From NCBI RefSeq assembly GCF_001425355.1, contig NZ_LMQN01000015.1, positions 747,578 to 811,577 on the forward strand: a stretch of 64,000 nucleotides of DNA. The letters are read 5' to 3'. A program made the position numbers and the translations under genes. The first letter of the stretch is position 1. The number at the start of each line of letters is the position of its first letter. The notes under the pieces were generated by a model, which did no database searches, had not been told where the DNA came from, and saw nothing but the letters and a program-made list of their open reading frames with translations. The DNA is from Chryseobacterium sp. Leaf405 (GTDB lineage: Bacteria > Bacteroidota > Bacteroidia > Flavobacteriales > Weeksellaceae). Shown piece after piece: positions 52,557 through 61,234 of the stretch.

Positions 52557-53759
52557 ATGAAAAAGTTTTCTTTTCTACTCGTTTTCAGCTTATTGCTTTT
52601 CACAGCATGTAAGAAAGACCATGTAGATGCTACGAATACTAAAACTCTACAGTCGAGTATCAACGATATGACGTCCAGCCTTCCGACCATTAAACAAATT
52701 AAGTTTAATGAGGCGCTTTACATTCTGAAGACTTTCGGAGTGGAAGCGGATGGCGATGTTGCCGAACTAAAAGCTCTTGGAAAGCTGATCGACGGAAAAA
52801 AAGTTCCGGAAATCATGACTATGGCAGACCAAACCGCTCAGAAAAACGGAATTGAATGGGCTAGTACTGCTCCACCGTCACTAGGTGAAATGAATATTTT
52901 CGGTGATGAAACCGCAAAAGAAAGTGACCCGAATGACGTAAAGGCAAATGCATTGAGCATTATTACAAGACCTACAGGAGACGATGGAATGGGTGCAGCG
53001 ACTGCAATTCAGATTGTTCCGAGATTGGTTGACAATGCAGGAAATCCTGTTGCATTTACCGGAGCCGGCCTTGAAGCAACTCTTGAAGTGTTCAGCAACG
53101 GAGTAAAACTTTCGACAGCGAAAAACTTAATGCAGGATAATAATTTCAAAGGATTTAATTTAAAATTCTCATCACTTCCCGCGGCTAAAGTAGTTGATAA
53201 CAAAATAGATATTACAATTTCAGTAAAAACAACAGCGAAAACATTTAAAATGACAAAGATCGGTTTAGATGTAAACGGTTCCTTACTGAATGTTCCTGCT
53301 CCTCCAAAAGTTGATTCTACGGCAATAATTCAGGATCCGGCAGTAATTGATCCGAATAATCCGAATGCAACTGTACCAACTACAGATCCAAACGCTCCGA
53401 CGACTACGCCCGCAACAACACCTGCTACCCCAAAACAGCCTGCAGATCCTAAAAATACGGTAAGCAGCTTTTTAAATAATGTAAGTGCTCAAAATTTAAA
53501 AGCAGCCTACAATTCTGCTAATAATCCAAGCTGGGGAAGCTATGAGTCTTTTTCTAATCCAAATTCAGGATTTGGTTCTGTGAAAAATGTAAGTGTGAAA
53601 AACATTACAACCAATGCTAATAATACAAACGTAGCGAGTGTAAATGCAACTTACGACGTAACCGATAAAAACGGAAAAACGACTTCTTTGAAAGCAACTT
53701 TCGGACTTAAAAATGTAAACGGAGACTGGAAAATTTCCAGCTATAAAATCAATCCATAA
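52557..53759 (+). CDS. DUF6694-like lipoprotein with Pro/Thr linker
   Basis: 400 aa. Lipobox FTAC with Cys about residue 18. Residues 20-235 form a domain starting TLQSSINDMTSSLPTIKQIKFNEALYILKTFG, which I recall as DUF6694-like. Residues about 240-300 are a Pro/Thr/Asp-rich linker. Residues 300-400 look like a small NTF2-like or DUF4878-type domain, ending GDWKISSYKINP. Role unknown; surface or periplasmic. apt starts 2 bases later. Confidence 0.7.
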   Translation: MKKFSFLLVFSLLLFTACKKDHVDATNTKTLQSSINDMTSSLPTIKQIKFNEALYILKTFGVEADGDVAELKALGKLIDGKKVPEIMTMADQTAQKNGIEWASTAPPSLGEMNIFGDETAKESDPNDVKANALSIITRPTGDDGMGAATAIQIVPRLVDNAGNPVAFTGAGLEATLEVFSNGVKLSTAKNLMQDNNFKGFNLKFSSLPAAKVVDNKIDITISVKTTAKTFKMTKIGLDVNGSLLNVPAPPKVDSTAIIQDPAVIDPNNPNATVPTTDPNAPTTTPATTPATPKQPADPKNTVSSFLNNVSAQNLKAAYNSANNPSWGSYESFSNPNSGFGSVKNVSVKNITTNANNTNVASVNATYDVTDKNGKTTSLKATFGLKNVNGDWKISSYKINP

Positions 53760-53761
53760 GA

Positions 53762-54298
53762 ATGGCTTCACAAGAATTAATCAAGAAATTAGAAGAAACA
53801 ATTGAAAATATTCCTGATTTTCCGATTCCGGGAATTCAGTTCAAAGACATCTCTCCTATTTTCTTAGATCCCAAATTGTACGAAGATGTAATTTCAGATC
53901 TTGTTGCTTTCAGTAAAGGAAAAGTAGATGCTGTTTGCGGAATCGAAAGCCGTGGTTATCTTTTCGGAATTGCAATTGCTGTAGCTTTGGAAGTTCCGTT
54001 TATCTTAATCAGAAAAGCAGGAAAACTTCCTCCACCCGTGATTTCAGAAAAGTATGACTTGGAATATGGAAGCGCCATCATCGAAACAAGAGAAGGACAA
54101 ATAAAGCGCGGACAAAGAATTTTAATTCATGATGACCTTTTAGCAACTGGCGGAACCACCGAGGCTGCTGCTAAATTGGTTGAAAAACAAGGTGCAACAG
54201 TGTCACAGTTCAGTTTTCTAATTGGATTAAAAGACCTAAACGGAGAAGAAAAATTGAATAAATACAATGCTGAAGTTTATCATATTTTAGAATATTAA
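53762..54298 (+). CDS. apt: adenine phosphoribosyltransferase
   Basis: 178 aa, normal. It salvages adenine to AMP using PRPP. Type I PRTase motifs: the N-terminal DFPIPGIQFKDISPIF, IESRGYLFGIAIA, and the PRPP loop ILIHDDLLATGGTTEAA near 120-136. It follows the lipoprotein gene by 2 bases, so probably shares its transcript, though no functional link is evident. A strong terminator follows. Confidence 0.95.
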   Translation: MASQELIKKLEETIENIPDFPIPGIQFKDISPIFLDPKLYEDVISDLVAFSKGKVDAVCGIESRGYLFGIAIAVALEVPFILIRKAGKLPPPVISEKYDLEYGSAIIETREGQIKRGQRILIHDDLLATGGTTEAAAKLVEKQGATVSQFSFLIGLKDLNGEEKLNKYNAEVYHILEY

Positions 54299-54316
54299 AC
54301 TTATTGAAATAAAATT

Positions 54317-54353
54317 AAAATGCTCCATGATTCATTTCATGGAGCATTTTTTT
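54317..54353 (+). terminator. apt terminator
   Basis: A 13-bp stem, 54317-54329 with 54338-54350 (AAAATGCTCCATG/CATGGAGCATTTT), and a T-tract. Confidence 0.87.
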
Positions 54354-54438
54354 CGATTGAAATTTAATAATTCATTTATTAACGGTTAACAATTCAATTC
54401 ATTTATTAAAATAAAACCAATAATACTCACAAAGTATT

Positions 54439-54468
54439 TTGTAAATCATTCAGAAACAATTAAATTTG
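54439..54468 (+). promoter_or_regulatory. promoter of TPR-protein/ribH unit
   Basis: TTG (54439-54441), a 19-base spacer, then TAAATTTG (54461-54468): a full Bacteroidota consensus promoter, 21 bases before the ATG at 54490. Confidence 0.65.
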
Positions 54469-54489
54469 CATTTCAATTTTTAATAATTT

Positions 54490-55185
54490 ATGGCAAAACT
54501 TACAAACGATCAAGAAGGTAAAGAAACTGTTGAGTTCTTTAAAGATCTTGACAGAGAGGCTTTAAACACAGAAAGATTTCTTGAAAAATATTCGAAACCA
54601 TTAACCATTGTTTTTGGAGTTCTTATTTTGGGAGTTCTTGGTTTCTTCGGTTACAAACAATTTGTAGTAGCACCTCAGAATGCTGAAGCTATGAAAAGTT
54701 TCCTTGCTGCTCAGAAAAACCTTACTGAAGGAAAAGACAAAGAAGCTTTAGGAGGAAAATCTGCTGCAAACCCAGGTTTTGAAGGAACATATAAAGAATA
54801 TTCTTCTACTAACATCGGTAAACTTTCTGCTTACAATGCTGGTTTATTGAAGTTCAAGGAAGGAAAATTCCAGGAAGCTTATGATCTTTTGGATAGTTTT
54901 TCATCAGACAACAAAACTTTGATGGCAATGAAATTCGGAGTTATGGCTGATGCAAAATCTGGTCTTAACAAGAATGACGAAGCTTTACAATTATTAGATA
55001 AAGCAGCTTCTGCTACAGACGATCCTTATACAACTTACTATTTCACCAGAAAAGCAGGTATTTTGGCTTTAGGATTAAAGAAAAACGCAGATGCTAAAAA
55101 ATATTTCGCTACAATTGACGAAAAATATCAGGATTACGACAACGGAATGTCTGATTCTTATATCGAAATGACTAAATATTACTAA
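54490..55185 (+). CDS. membrane-anchored TPR protein
   Basis: 231 aa. A cytosolic N-terminus (1-36), one membrane helix (about 38-57), then a region of paired helices resembling tetratricopeptide repeats (AYNAGLLKFKEGKFQEAYDLL, then AKSGLNKNDEALQLLDKA and GLKKNADAKKYF). This layout recalls the YfgM family of periplasmic chaperone-associated proteins. It lies 2 bases upstream of ribH, an arrangement I believe is common in flavobacteria. Confidence 0.75.
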   Translation: MAKLTNDQEGKETVEFFKDLDREALNTERFLEKYSKPLTIVFGVLILGVLGFFGYKQFVVAPQNAEAMKSFLAAQKNLTEGKDKEALGGKSAANPGFEGTYKEYSSTNIGKLSAYNAGLLKFKEGKFQEAYDLLDSFSSDNKTLMAMKFGVMADAKSGLNKNDEALQLLDKAASATDDPYTTYYFTRKAGILALGLKKNADAKKYFATIDEKYQDYDNGMSDSYIEMTKYY

Positions 55186-55187
55186 CA

Positions 55188-55706
55188 ATGGCAACAGTTA
55201 ATCTTTCCGATTACAAGCCACTTCATATAACTAATGCCGAAGATTTTTCTATCGGCATTGTTTTTGCCGAGTGGAATGATTTTGTAACCTACAATCTTCG
55301 TGATGCAGCTTTGGAAATCCTTCAAAAAGAAGGAGTAAAAGCAGAGAATATTAAACTTTTTCCGGTTCCGGGAGCTTTTGAACTGAATTATGCAAGTATG
55401 CAGCTTTGTAAAGAGCGTAAGTATGATGCAGTAATCTCAATCGGGTGCGTTATCCGTGGAGAAACGCCTCACTTCGATTATGTTTGTTCGGCAGTGGCTC
55501 AGGGAATTAAGGATTGTAACATTATGACTGATACTCCTACCATTTTCTGTGTTTTAACGGATGATACCAAAGAACAGTCTATCGCAAGAAGCGGTGGTGA
55601 TCTAGGAAACAAAGGTGTAGAAGCAGCAGTTACGGCTTTAAGAATGATTGATTTCAAAAAGAATCTTTCCGGGAAAAAAGGAAATATTGGTTTCGGACAT
55701 TCATAA
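55188..55706 (+). CDS. ribH: 6,7-dimethyl-8-ribityllumazine synthase
   Basis: 172 aa. It condenses the ribityl-pyrimidine with dihydroxybutanone phosphate in riboflavin synthesis, as a large oligomer. Motifs: FAEWNDFVTYNLRDAAL near 23-39, VPGAFELNYASMQL near 63-76, and GCVIRGETPHFDYVCSAVAQGI near 92-113 with the catalytic His; later VLTDDTKEQSIARSGG. Co-transcribed with the TPR gene. No FMN riboswitch was seen upstream. Confidence 0.95.
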   Translation: MATVNLSDYKPLHITNAEDFSIGIVFAEWNDFVTYNLRDAALEILQKEGVKAENIKLFPVPGAFELNYASMQLCKERKYDAVISIGCVIRGETPHFDYVCSAVAQGIKDCNIMTDTPTIFCVLTDDTKEQSIARSGGDLGNKGVEAAVTALRMIDFKKNLSGKKGNIGFGHS

Positions 55707-55730
55707 GTAAAATAAAATACCAAAATATAC

Positions 55731-55754
55731 AAGGAGCTTGAAGGCTCCTTTTTT
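55731..55754 (+). terminator. ribH terminator
   Basis: AAGGAGC (55731-55737) pairs with GCTCCTT (55744-55750), with a 6-nt loop and six T. Confidence 0.82.
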
Positions 55755-55857
55755 GTTGGCATAACTTTAGTAAAGTTCTTCTCATTACAATTTTATTGAA
55801 ATAAAAAGAGTTGATAATGATAATAATTTTAAATTTACATACAAATAAATACAAACT

Positions 55858-56715
55858 ATGAAATGGACAGACGACAGAAGTGATAACGTAGACGACAGGC
55901 GAGGTTTGGGCGGCGGCGGTGCCCTTGTTGGCGGCGGTCTTGGTACGTTGATTATCGCAGCAATTGTATTCTTCCTGGGTGGAGATCCTTCTTCAATACT
56001 TTCTTCCGGAGGTACGGGTAGCAGCTCAACAAGGACAGAACAACGGGATTTAACTCCTGAAGAACTCAAAGTTCGTGAATTTATAAAAATGGTTGCTGCT
56101 GAAAACGAAGAAACATGGGCAAAAGTTTTTGCTGAAAACGGTGTAAAATACACTCCCGCAAAAGTTGTTTTATTTGAAGATGCCACAAAATCGGGCTGTG
56201 GAACAGCTCAGGCTGCAATGGGACCATTTTATTGTCCTGCTGATCAGACAGTTTATATGGATATGAGTTTCTTTCAGGAACTTCAACAAAAATTTGGAGC
56301 GCAAGTTACTGAGTTTTCAATTGCTTATGTTATGGCTCATGAAATGGGGCATCATGTTCAGAATCTTTTAGGCGTTTTAGACGAAACCAATAAGGCAAGA
56401 ACAAGCGGTAATTATTCTGAAGAGCAACTTAACAGAGTTTCTGTCGCTACAGAATTACAGGCCGATTTTTATGCCGGGCTTTGGTCAAAGAGAACGGACA
56501 GCAGAGAACATATTTTAGAACCCGGCGACATTCAATCTGCAATAGATGCTGCTGAAGCCGTTGGAGATGACAATATTCAGAAAAGATCTCAGGGATATGT
56601 AAATCAGGAAAGCTTTACCCACGGATCTTCCGCACAGCGTAAAGAATGGTTTATGAAAGGTTATGACACCGGAGATATGCAACAAGGAGATACTTTCAAA
56701 CAACTTTTAAGATAA
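55858..56715 (+). CDS. neutral zinc metallopeptidase (YpfJ/KPN_02809 type)
   Basis: 285 aa. An N-terminal Gly-rich stretch leads into one membrane helix (about 28-46), then the peptidase domain. The zinc motif HEMGHH is near residue 160, with a downstream Glu in ATELQADFYAGLW near 200, and GPFYCPADQTVYMD near 122, all typical of Pfam Zn_peptidase (PF04228). The substrate is unknown. Monocistronic. Confidence 0.9.
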   Translation: MKWTDDRSDNVDDRRGLGGGGALVGGGLGTLIIAAIVFFLGGDPSSILSSGGTGSSSTRTEQRDLTPEELKVREFIKMVAAENEETWAKVFAENGVKYTPAKVVLFEDATKSGCGTAQAAMGPFYCPADQTVYMDMSFFQELQQKFGAQVTEFSIAYVMAHEMGHHVQNLLGVLDETNKARTSGNYSEEQLNRVSVATELQADFYAGLWSKRTDSREHILEPGDIQSAIDAAEAVGDDNIQKRSQGYVNQESFTHGSSAQRKEWFMKGYDTGDMQQGDTFKQLLR

Positions 56716-56739
56716 TCTTTAATTGATAAAAATAAAACT

Positions 56740-56763
56740 CCCTGAAGGATTCTTCAGGGGTTT
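56740..56763. terminator. bidirectional terminator
   Basis: CCCTGAAG (56740-56747) pairs with CTTCAGGG (56752-56759), with a 4-nt loop; the stem extends with one bulge to AAAC/GTTT. It serves the metallopeptidase (plus) and GLPGLI (minus) genes. Confidence 0.8.
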
Positions 56764-56766
56764 GTT

Positions 56767-57606
56767 TTATTGCAGTTCGATAGGATTACTGTTTTTCTTT
56801 GCTTCATCCTTCACCCTCTCCTCCATTCTCTTTCTCATATCAGCCGGATTTTGATTTCCTCCGCCACGGTTTCCTCCAACAGCCCCAATTCTGATGCCAC
56901 CACCACCGCCTTGTGTCATGAATGACATTGGATCTTCCTGATATTTTTTCTGCTGTTTTAGGTAATCCCCTCGTTTTACTTTAATTGTATTTCCGAATTG
57001 ATTCATGGTAGGAAAATCAGCAATTTTATAGTTTTTCATTAAATCAAAAGAATATTCCCCTTTATCATCTTCTGCTTTTACGATAAGTCCGGGAAGTCCG
57101 TTGAATTTATAAGGTCCATCCTGATATGGTAAATCTGTTGTGAACCATGCCGTCCATTTTCTTCCGCCAAAATCCGTCTCAGCTTTCTGCACTTTATAAT
57201 CCCCTATCTTGGTCGTTTCTGAAGTGATTTTCCAAGTGATCGGTCTGTCTTCTTCGTAAGTATAAACATCTCTTCCGATTCTGTCTTTGAAAGTTGTTTT
57301 TTGATTTTTTTTATCTTTTTCAATCGAATAGTTAATGTTTGATCTTAAACCTTCCATTTGCTCTCTGTTGAAACCTCTCGCACCACCACTTTGGAAAGTC
57401 GCCTGCATTACAGAATCTCTTTTAATCCTGTTTTCAGAATAGAACATAGATTTTTCCTGAGCAATATCAAGGTATGCATTTTCTGTTTTAACATCGCTTT
57501 TATTGGATGCATCTGATTTCATTGTCACCTGATACACAAATCTGTTCACTTGTGCAAAAGTTGTCTGCATGAATAGCGCAAAAGCAATGATGCCTAATTT
57601 TTTCAT
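56767..57606 (-). CDS. GLPGLI-family protein (second copy)
   Basis: 279 aa with a signal peptide of about 18 residues. The name-giving motif appears as GPYKFNGLPGLIVKAEDDKG near 165-184. The family is exported and found only in Bacteroidota; the function is unknown. The C-terminal 60 residues are Gly/Asn/Gln/Arg rich, with a GGGGGIRIGAVGGNRGGGNQN run, and end NPIELQ. It is 16 bases downstream of a paralogue that ends NPIELR. Confidence 0.87.
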   Translation of the reverse strand: MKKLGIIAFALFMQTTFAQVNRFVYQVTMKSDASNKSDVKTENAYLDIAQEKSMFYSENRIKRDSVMQATFQSGGARGFNREQMEGLRSNINYSIEKDKKNQKTTFKDRIGRDVYTYEEDRPITWKITSETTKIGDYKVQKAETDFGGRKWTAWFTTDLPYQDGPYKFNGLPGLIVKAEDDKGEYSFDLMKNYKIADFPTMNQFGNTIKVKRGDYLKQQKKYQEDPMSFMTQGGGGGIRIGAVGGNRGGGNQNPADMRKRMEERVKDEAKKNSNPIELQ

Positions 57607-57622
57607 TATTTTATATTTAATT

Positions 57623-58555
57623 TTATCTTAATTCGATTGGGTTTTGCCCTCCTCCTCCAAAAGAGAAATTTTCATTACCAGAGCTTTGTGTCGGGAAATT
57701 ATTTCCGTCCATTCCCATTCCTTTTTGTGGCATTCCACCAGCGCCAGGTTGATTTCCTCTTCCACCCATACCACCGTTCATCCCGCCGCCATGTCTTCCA
57801 CCATTTCCGAAGTTCGGCATTCCGTTACCGGATCTGTTTTTATTGTTTTTTGCAAATTCTAATTCCAATGCGGCTTTATCACCATTAAAATTAATTCTTG
57901 TACTTTGCTTTGCATCAGCATTTATTGGTTCAAAAGAATTTTTAATGTTGATTTTTTTAACCAAATCAAATTTATAATCTCCTTTATCATCTTCCAGCTT
58001 CACAATTAATCCCGGCAAACCGGAAAATTTGTAAGGCCCGTCGGAAATATTAATTTCTTTTGTAAACCAAGCCGTCCAAACTCTTCCCCCAAAATTGGCA
58101 ACCGCTTTTTGAGACTGATATCCGTTTTGCTTTTCAACATCATTGGTTATTTCCCATTTCAAAGATCGATCTTCCTGATAATAAATCTGTTTTCCACCAA
58201 CTCTATCATAAAAATAAACTTTCTGCTCAGGAATATTTTTAGCAATAAAATATTCAAAAAAAGTAGGTTCAATTGATTTTTTCCCTCCCTGTTTTAAAAG
58301 ATCTTTATCACTTTTTTTGCGATCTGCTTTTTGATCAGGTTTAAAAGAAGCATACAGAGAATCTTTCTTTAATTTATTTTCGCTGATAAATAATGACTTA
58401 CTTCCTTTAACATCCAAAAAATTTCTTTCCGTTTTCATTGTCACCAGATTAATTGAATCCGGATTTACCAACGTTTCATAAATATATCTTGTAGTCTGCC
58501 CGTGGAACATTCCCACTGAAAACATAATAAAAAAACCAAGTAATTTTTGTTTCAT
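57623..58555 (-). CDS. GLPGLI-family protein (first copy)
   Basis: 310 aa with a signal peptide of about 19 residues. The motif is GPYKFSGLPGLIVKLEDDKG near 179-198, preceded by WTAWFTKEINISD as in its neighbour (WTAWFTTDLPYQD). The C-terminal tail is very rich in Gly, Asn and Met (GGMNGGMGGRGNQPG and on), ending NPIELR. The two genes are clear tandem duplicates whose tails have drifted apart. A TAACTTTG promoter box lies at 58590-58597. Confidence 0.87.
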   Translation of the reverse strand: MKQKLLGFFIMFSVGMFHGQTTRYIYETLVNPDSINLVTMKTERNFLDVKGSKSLFISENKLKKDSLYASFKPDQKADRKKSDKDLLKQGGKKSIEPTFFEYFIAKNIPEQKVYFYDRVGGKQIYYQEDRSLKWEITNDVEKQNGYQSQKAVANFGGRVWTAWFTKEINISDGPYKFSGLPGLIVKLEDDKGDYKFDLVKKINIKNSFEPINADAKQSTRINFNGDKAALELEFAKNNKNRSGNGMPNFGNGGRHGGGMNGGMGGRGNQPGAGGMPQKGMGMDGNNFPTQSSGNENFSFGGGGQNPIELR

Positions 58556-58589
58556 TCCTAATTTCTTTTAATAGATAAAAAATACACTT

Positions 58590-58597
58590 CAAAGTTA
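58590..58597 (-). promoter_or_regulatory. GLPGLI pair promoter box
   Basis: TAACTTTG on the minus strand matches TAnnTTTG, 34 bases before the ATG. Confidence 0.4.
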
Positions 58598-58770
58598 AAT
58601 CAAAAACAGGATGTCTGGATTTCTGAAATGAAAATTATACATTTTTAACATTAATTTTACTCAAAAAACGATCCTATTGAGAACAGAATCATTAAAATAG
58701 ATAGCTTCAATTTGAGATTGCGGAAATTAGTTCGTATTTTTGCACTATTAAATCATTCTAAATAAATACA

Positions 58771-59100
58771 ATGATAAAAGTATCAGACCAAGCAAAGGCA
58801 AAAGCCATCCAACTTATGACGGAAGATGGTTTCAACCCTGCTGAAGATTATATAAGAGTAGGGGTAAAAAGTGGAGGATGTTCTGGTTTAGAATATGTTT
58901 TGGGATTCGATAATCAAAAAACAGAAACAGATCAAATTTTCGAAGATAATGATGTTAAAATTGTTGTTGAGAAAAAAGCTATCCTTTATTTAGCGGGAAC
59001 AGTTCTTGAGTATTCAGGAGGATTAAACGGAAAAGGATTTGTTTTTAACAATCCAAACGCATCCAGAACATGTGGGTGTGGAGAAAGTTTTTCTTTATAA
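58771..59100 (+). CDS. IscA/SufA-type Fe-S assembly protein
   Basis: 109 aa, normal. An A-type scaffold or carrier that holds and delivers Fe-S clusters. The three conserved Cys are in VKSGGCSGLEYV near residue 36 and in RTCGCGESF at about 102 and 104. It opens the suf cluster in this window (then a four-helix-bundle gene, sufB, sufC, sufD) and is divergent from the GLPGLI pair. Confidence 0.93.
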   Translation: MIKVSDQAKAKAIQLMTEDGFNPAEDYIRVGVKSGGCSGLEYVLGFDNQKTETDQIFEDNDVKIVVEKKAILYLAGTVLEYSGGLNGKGFVFNNPNASRTCGCGESFSL

Positions 59101-59107
59101 GAAAATT

Positions 59108-59550
59108 AAAAAATTCAGAGATCAAGAAATTTAGAAATTATTCATGGCTGTCTCATTTGAAGATTTTCCGGTTTATAAAAAGGCAATTTCATTTACAGTT
59201 AAAATTTTTAAAGTTCTTGATTTTGAAAACTTACATAAAGAGTTTTCTCTTAAAGATCAACTCAAAAGAGCAACTTTATCAATAACAAATAATATTGCTG
59301 AAGGCTCAGAATATGGAAGTAACAGGCAATTCATCAGATTTCTTTGGATCGCAAAAGGCAGTTGTGCTGAAGTGAGAAATATGTTGTTTGTTTTATACAG
59401 TTTAGAGAAAATCGACGATGAGGCTTTCCATACACTTAATAATGAGTGTTTAGAAATCACAAAAGAGATTTATCATTTTATAAAATATCTTGAAAAGAAC
59501 AATTTGGGCACTAAGTAATTTCTAAATTACTTAATTTCCAAATCTCTTAA
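59108..59550. repeat. inverted repeats bounding the four-helix-bundle gene
   Basis: The 13-mer AATTTAGAAATTA (59128-59140) and its exact complement TAATTTCTAAATT (59516-59528) flank the ORF at 59144-59518; the right copy contains the stop codon. Outward, both sides carry a related AGAGAT motif (59117-59122 left; complement at 59542-59547 right), so the similarity extends imperfectly to about 30 bases. A related AAATTCAGAGAT also occurs at 61992-62003, after sufC. Confidence 0.6.
59144..59518 (+). CDS. four-helix-bundle protein (23S rRNA-intervening-sequence type)
   Basis: 124 aa, cytosolic, all helical. Signature FEDFPVYKKAISFTVKIFKVL, then LKDQLKRATLSITNNIAEGSEYGSNRQFIRFLWIAKGSCAEVRNML, typical of Pfam PF05635 (bIVP/Avd-like). 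Such proteins bind nucleic acid; Avd works with diversity-generating reverse transcriptases, but no reverse transcriptase or variable repeat is here. It sits between the IscA/SufA-type gene and sufB and is bounded by inverted repeats, so it looks like an inserted cassette rather than a suf gene. Confidence 0.85.
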   Translation: MAVSFEDFPVYKKAISFTVKIFKVLDFENLHKEFSLKDQLKRATLSITNNIAEGSEYGSNRQFIRFLWIAKGSCAEVRNMLFVLYSLEKIDDEAFHTLNNECLEITKEIYHFIKYLEKNNLGTK

Positions 59551-59556
59551 TAAATT

Positions 59557-61005
59557 ATGAATAAATATACTGAAGACGATTTACGCGTCGATTTAGAAAA
59601 TAAAAAATATGAATTCGGCTGGGAGACGAAAATCGATTACGAAGATTTCCCGACGGGTTTAAATGAGGATATCGTCCGTGCGATCTCTGCTAAAAAAGAG
59701 GAACCGGAATGGATGACCGAATGGCGTCTGGAATCTTTCAGAATCTGGTTGAAAATGGTGGAGCCGGAATGGGCAAATATCAAATATGAAAAACCGGATT
59801 TCCAGGCGATTAAATATTATGCAGCTCCAAAAGCAAAGACTGAACTTGAAAGCTTAGATGATGTAGATCCTGAATTATTGGCAACTTTTGCAAAATTAGG
59901 AATCAATATTGAAGAACAGAAAAGACTTTCAAACGTTGCGGTAGATATTGTAATAGATTCAGTTTCTGTGAAAACAACTTTTCAGGACACTTTGATGGAA
60001 AAAGGAATTATTTTCTGCTCTATCTCTGAAGCGATTAAGAATCATCCTGATTTGGTAAGAAAATATCTTGGAAAAGTAGTTCCGAGAGGAGATAACTTTT
60101 ATGCAGCACTGAATTCCGCAGTATTTTCTGACGGAAGTTTCTGCTATATCCCAAAAGGCGTAAGATGCCCGATGGAATTATCAACGTATTTCCGTATCAA
60201 TCAGGCAGGAACAGGTCAGTTTGAAAGAACACTTGTGATTGCAGATGAAGGAAGTTATGTATCTTATTTGGAAGGTTGTACAGCTCCGTCAAGAGATGAA
60301 AACCAGCTTCACGCAGCCGTTGTTGAGCTTATTGCAATGGATAATGCTGAAATTAAATATTCAACCGTTCAAAACTGGTATCCGGGAAATGAAGAAGGAA
60401 AAGGTGGAGTTTTCAATTTTGTAACAAAAAGAGGACTTTGCGAAAGAAATGCAAAAATCTCTTGGACTCAGGTAGAAACTGGTTCTGCCGTAACTTGGAA
60501 ATATCCTTCTTGTATTTTGAAAGGTGACAATTCAATCGGTGAGTTCTACTCTATTGCCGTGACGAATAATCACCAATACGCAGATACAGGAACAAAGATG
60601 ATCCACATCGGAAAGAATACGAGATCAACAATTATTTCTAAAGGTATTTCTGCAGGAAAATCTCAGAATTCATACAGAGGTTTGGTTAAAGTAATGCCGA
60701 CTGCAAAAGGAGCGAGAAATTTCTCTCAGTGTGACTCTTTGTTGATGGGTAACGAATGTGGAGCACACACTTTCCCTTACATCGAAATCAAAGATCCGAC
60801 CGCTCAATTGGAGCACGAAGCAACGACTTCAAAAATCGGTGAAGATCAGATTTTCTACTGCAACCAAAGAGGAATCGATACAGAAAGAGCAATTGCTTTG
60901 ATCGTAAATGGTTTCAGTAAAGAAGTTTTAAATAAATTACCAATGGAATTTGCCATTGAAGCTCAAAAATTATTGGAGATTTCTTTGGAAGGTTCTGTAG
61001 GATAA
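59557..61005 (+). CDS. sufB: Fe-S cluster assembly scaffold SufB
   Basis: 482 aa. Core scaffold of the SufBCD complex in which new Fe-S clusters form. Conserved stretches include [32 protein letters not shown] (about 185-215), [22 protein letters not shown], and near the C-terminus [42 protein letters not shown], which includes the Cys and His linked to cluster binding. It lies 38 bases after the four-helix-bundle gene. A 229-base gap with a repeat follows before sufC. Confidence 0.96.
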   Translation: MNKYTEDDLRVDLENKKYEFGWETKIDYEDFPTGLNEDIVRAISAKKEEPEWMTEWRLESFRIWLKMVEPEWANIKYEKPDFQAIKYYAAPKAKTELESLDDVDPELLATFAKLGINIEEQKRLSNVAVDIVIDSVSVKTTFQDTLMEKGIIFCSISEAIKNHPDLVRKYLGKVVPRGDNFYAALNSAVFSDGSFCYIPKGVRCPMELSTYFRINQAGTGQFERTLVIADEGSYVSYLEGCTAPSRDENQLHAAVVELIAMDNAEIKYSTVQNWYPGNEEGKGGVFNFVTKRGLCERNAKISWTQVETGSAVTWKYPSCILKGDNSIGEFYSIAVTNNHQYADTGTKMIHIGKNTRSTIISKGISAGKSQNSYRGLVKVMPTAKGARNFSQCDSLLMGNECGAHTFPYIEIKDPTAQLEHEATTSKIGEDQIFYCNQRGIDTERAIALIVNGFSKEVLNKLPMEFAIEAQKLLEISLEGSVG

Positions 61006-61035
61006 AGCTTCATTTTTTTCAGTTTGATAGCACGT

Positions 61036-61091
61036 TTGTCATTCTGAATAGAGCAAAGCAAAGTGAAGAATCTAATAGTCGAAATGACAAC
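61036..61091. repeat. dispersed intergenic repeat, best copy
   Basis: It begins TTGTCATTCTGA and ends GAAATGACAAC; the ends are near-perfect inverted repeats. The inner part includes AAAGTGAAGAATCT, the layout of the GTCATTCTGA...GTGAAGAATCT units I recall as common in flavobacterial intergenic DNA. It lies between sufB and sufC. Confidence 0.55.
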
Positions 61092-61160
61092 AGGAAAATA
61101 CATTAAGGTTGATTAATTTTAATGTTTAAAAATAAAAAATAATATTTCATTCGCATGCGT

Positions 61161-61229
61161 TAACACCTTTGTTAATTGTGGTTTAGTGTTACAAAGGAAT
61201 ACTCAAAGTTTGACCTTGCGATAAATTTG
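61161..61229 (+). promoter_or_regulatory. sufC promoter and upstream inverted repeats
   Basis: TAAATTTG (61222-61229) is an exact -7 box ending 5 bases before the sufC ATG, so the message may be leaderless. Upstream are two offset inverted repeats, TAACAC (61161-61166)/GTGTTA (61186-61191) and CCTTTGT (61166-61172)/ACAAAGG (61191-61197), which could be a regulator site or alternate hairpins. Confidence 0.45.
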
Positions 61230-61234
61230 AACAT

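Noticed and set aside
59144..59518. Diversity-generating retroelement (Avd plus reverse transcriptase)
   Set aside because: No reverse transcriptase, template repeat or variable C-type lectin gene nearby; only the four-helix-bundle protein is present.
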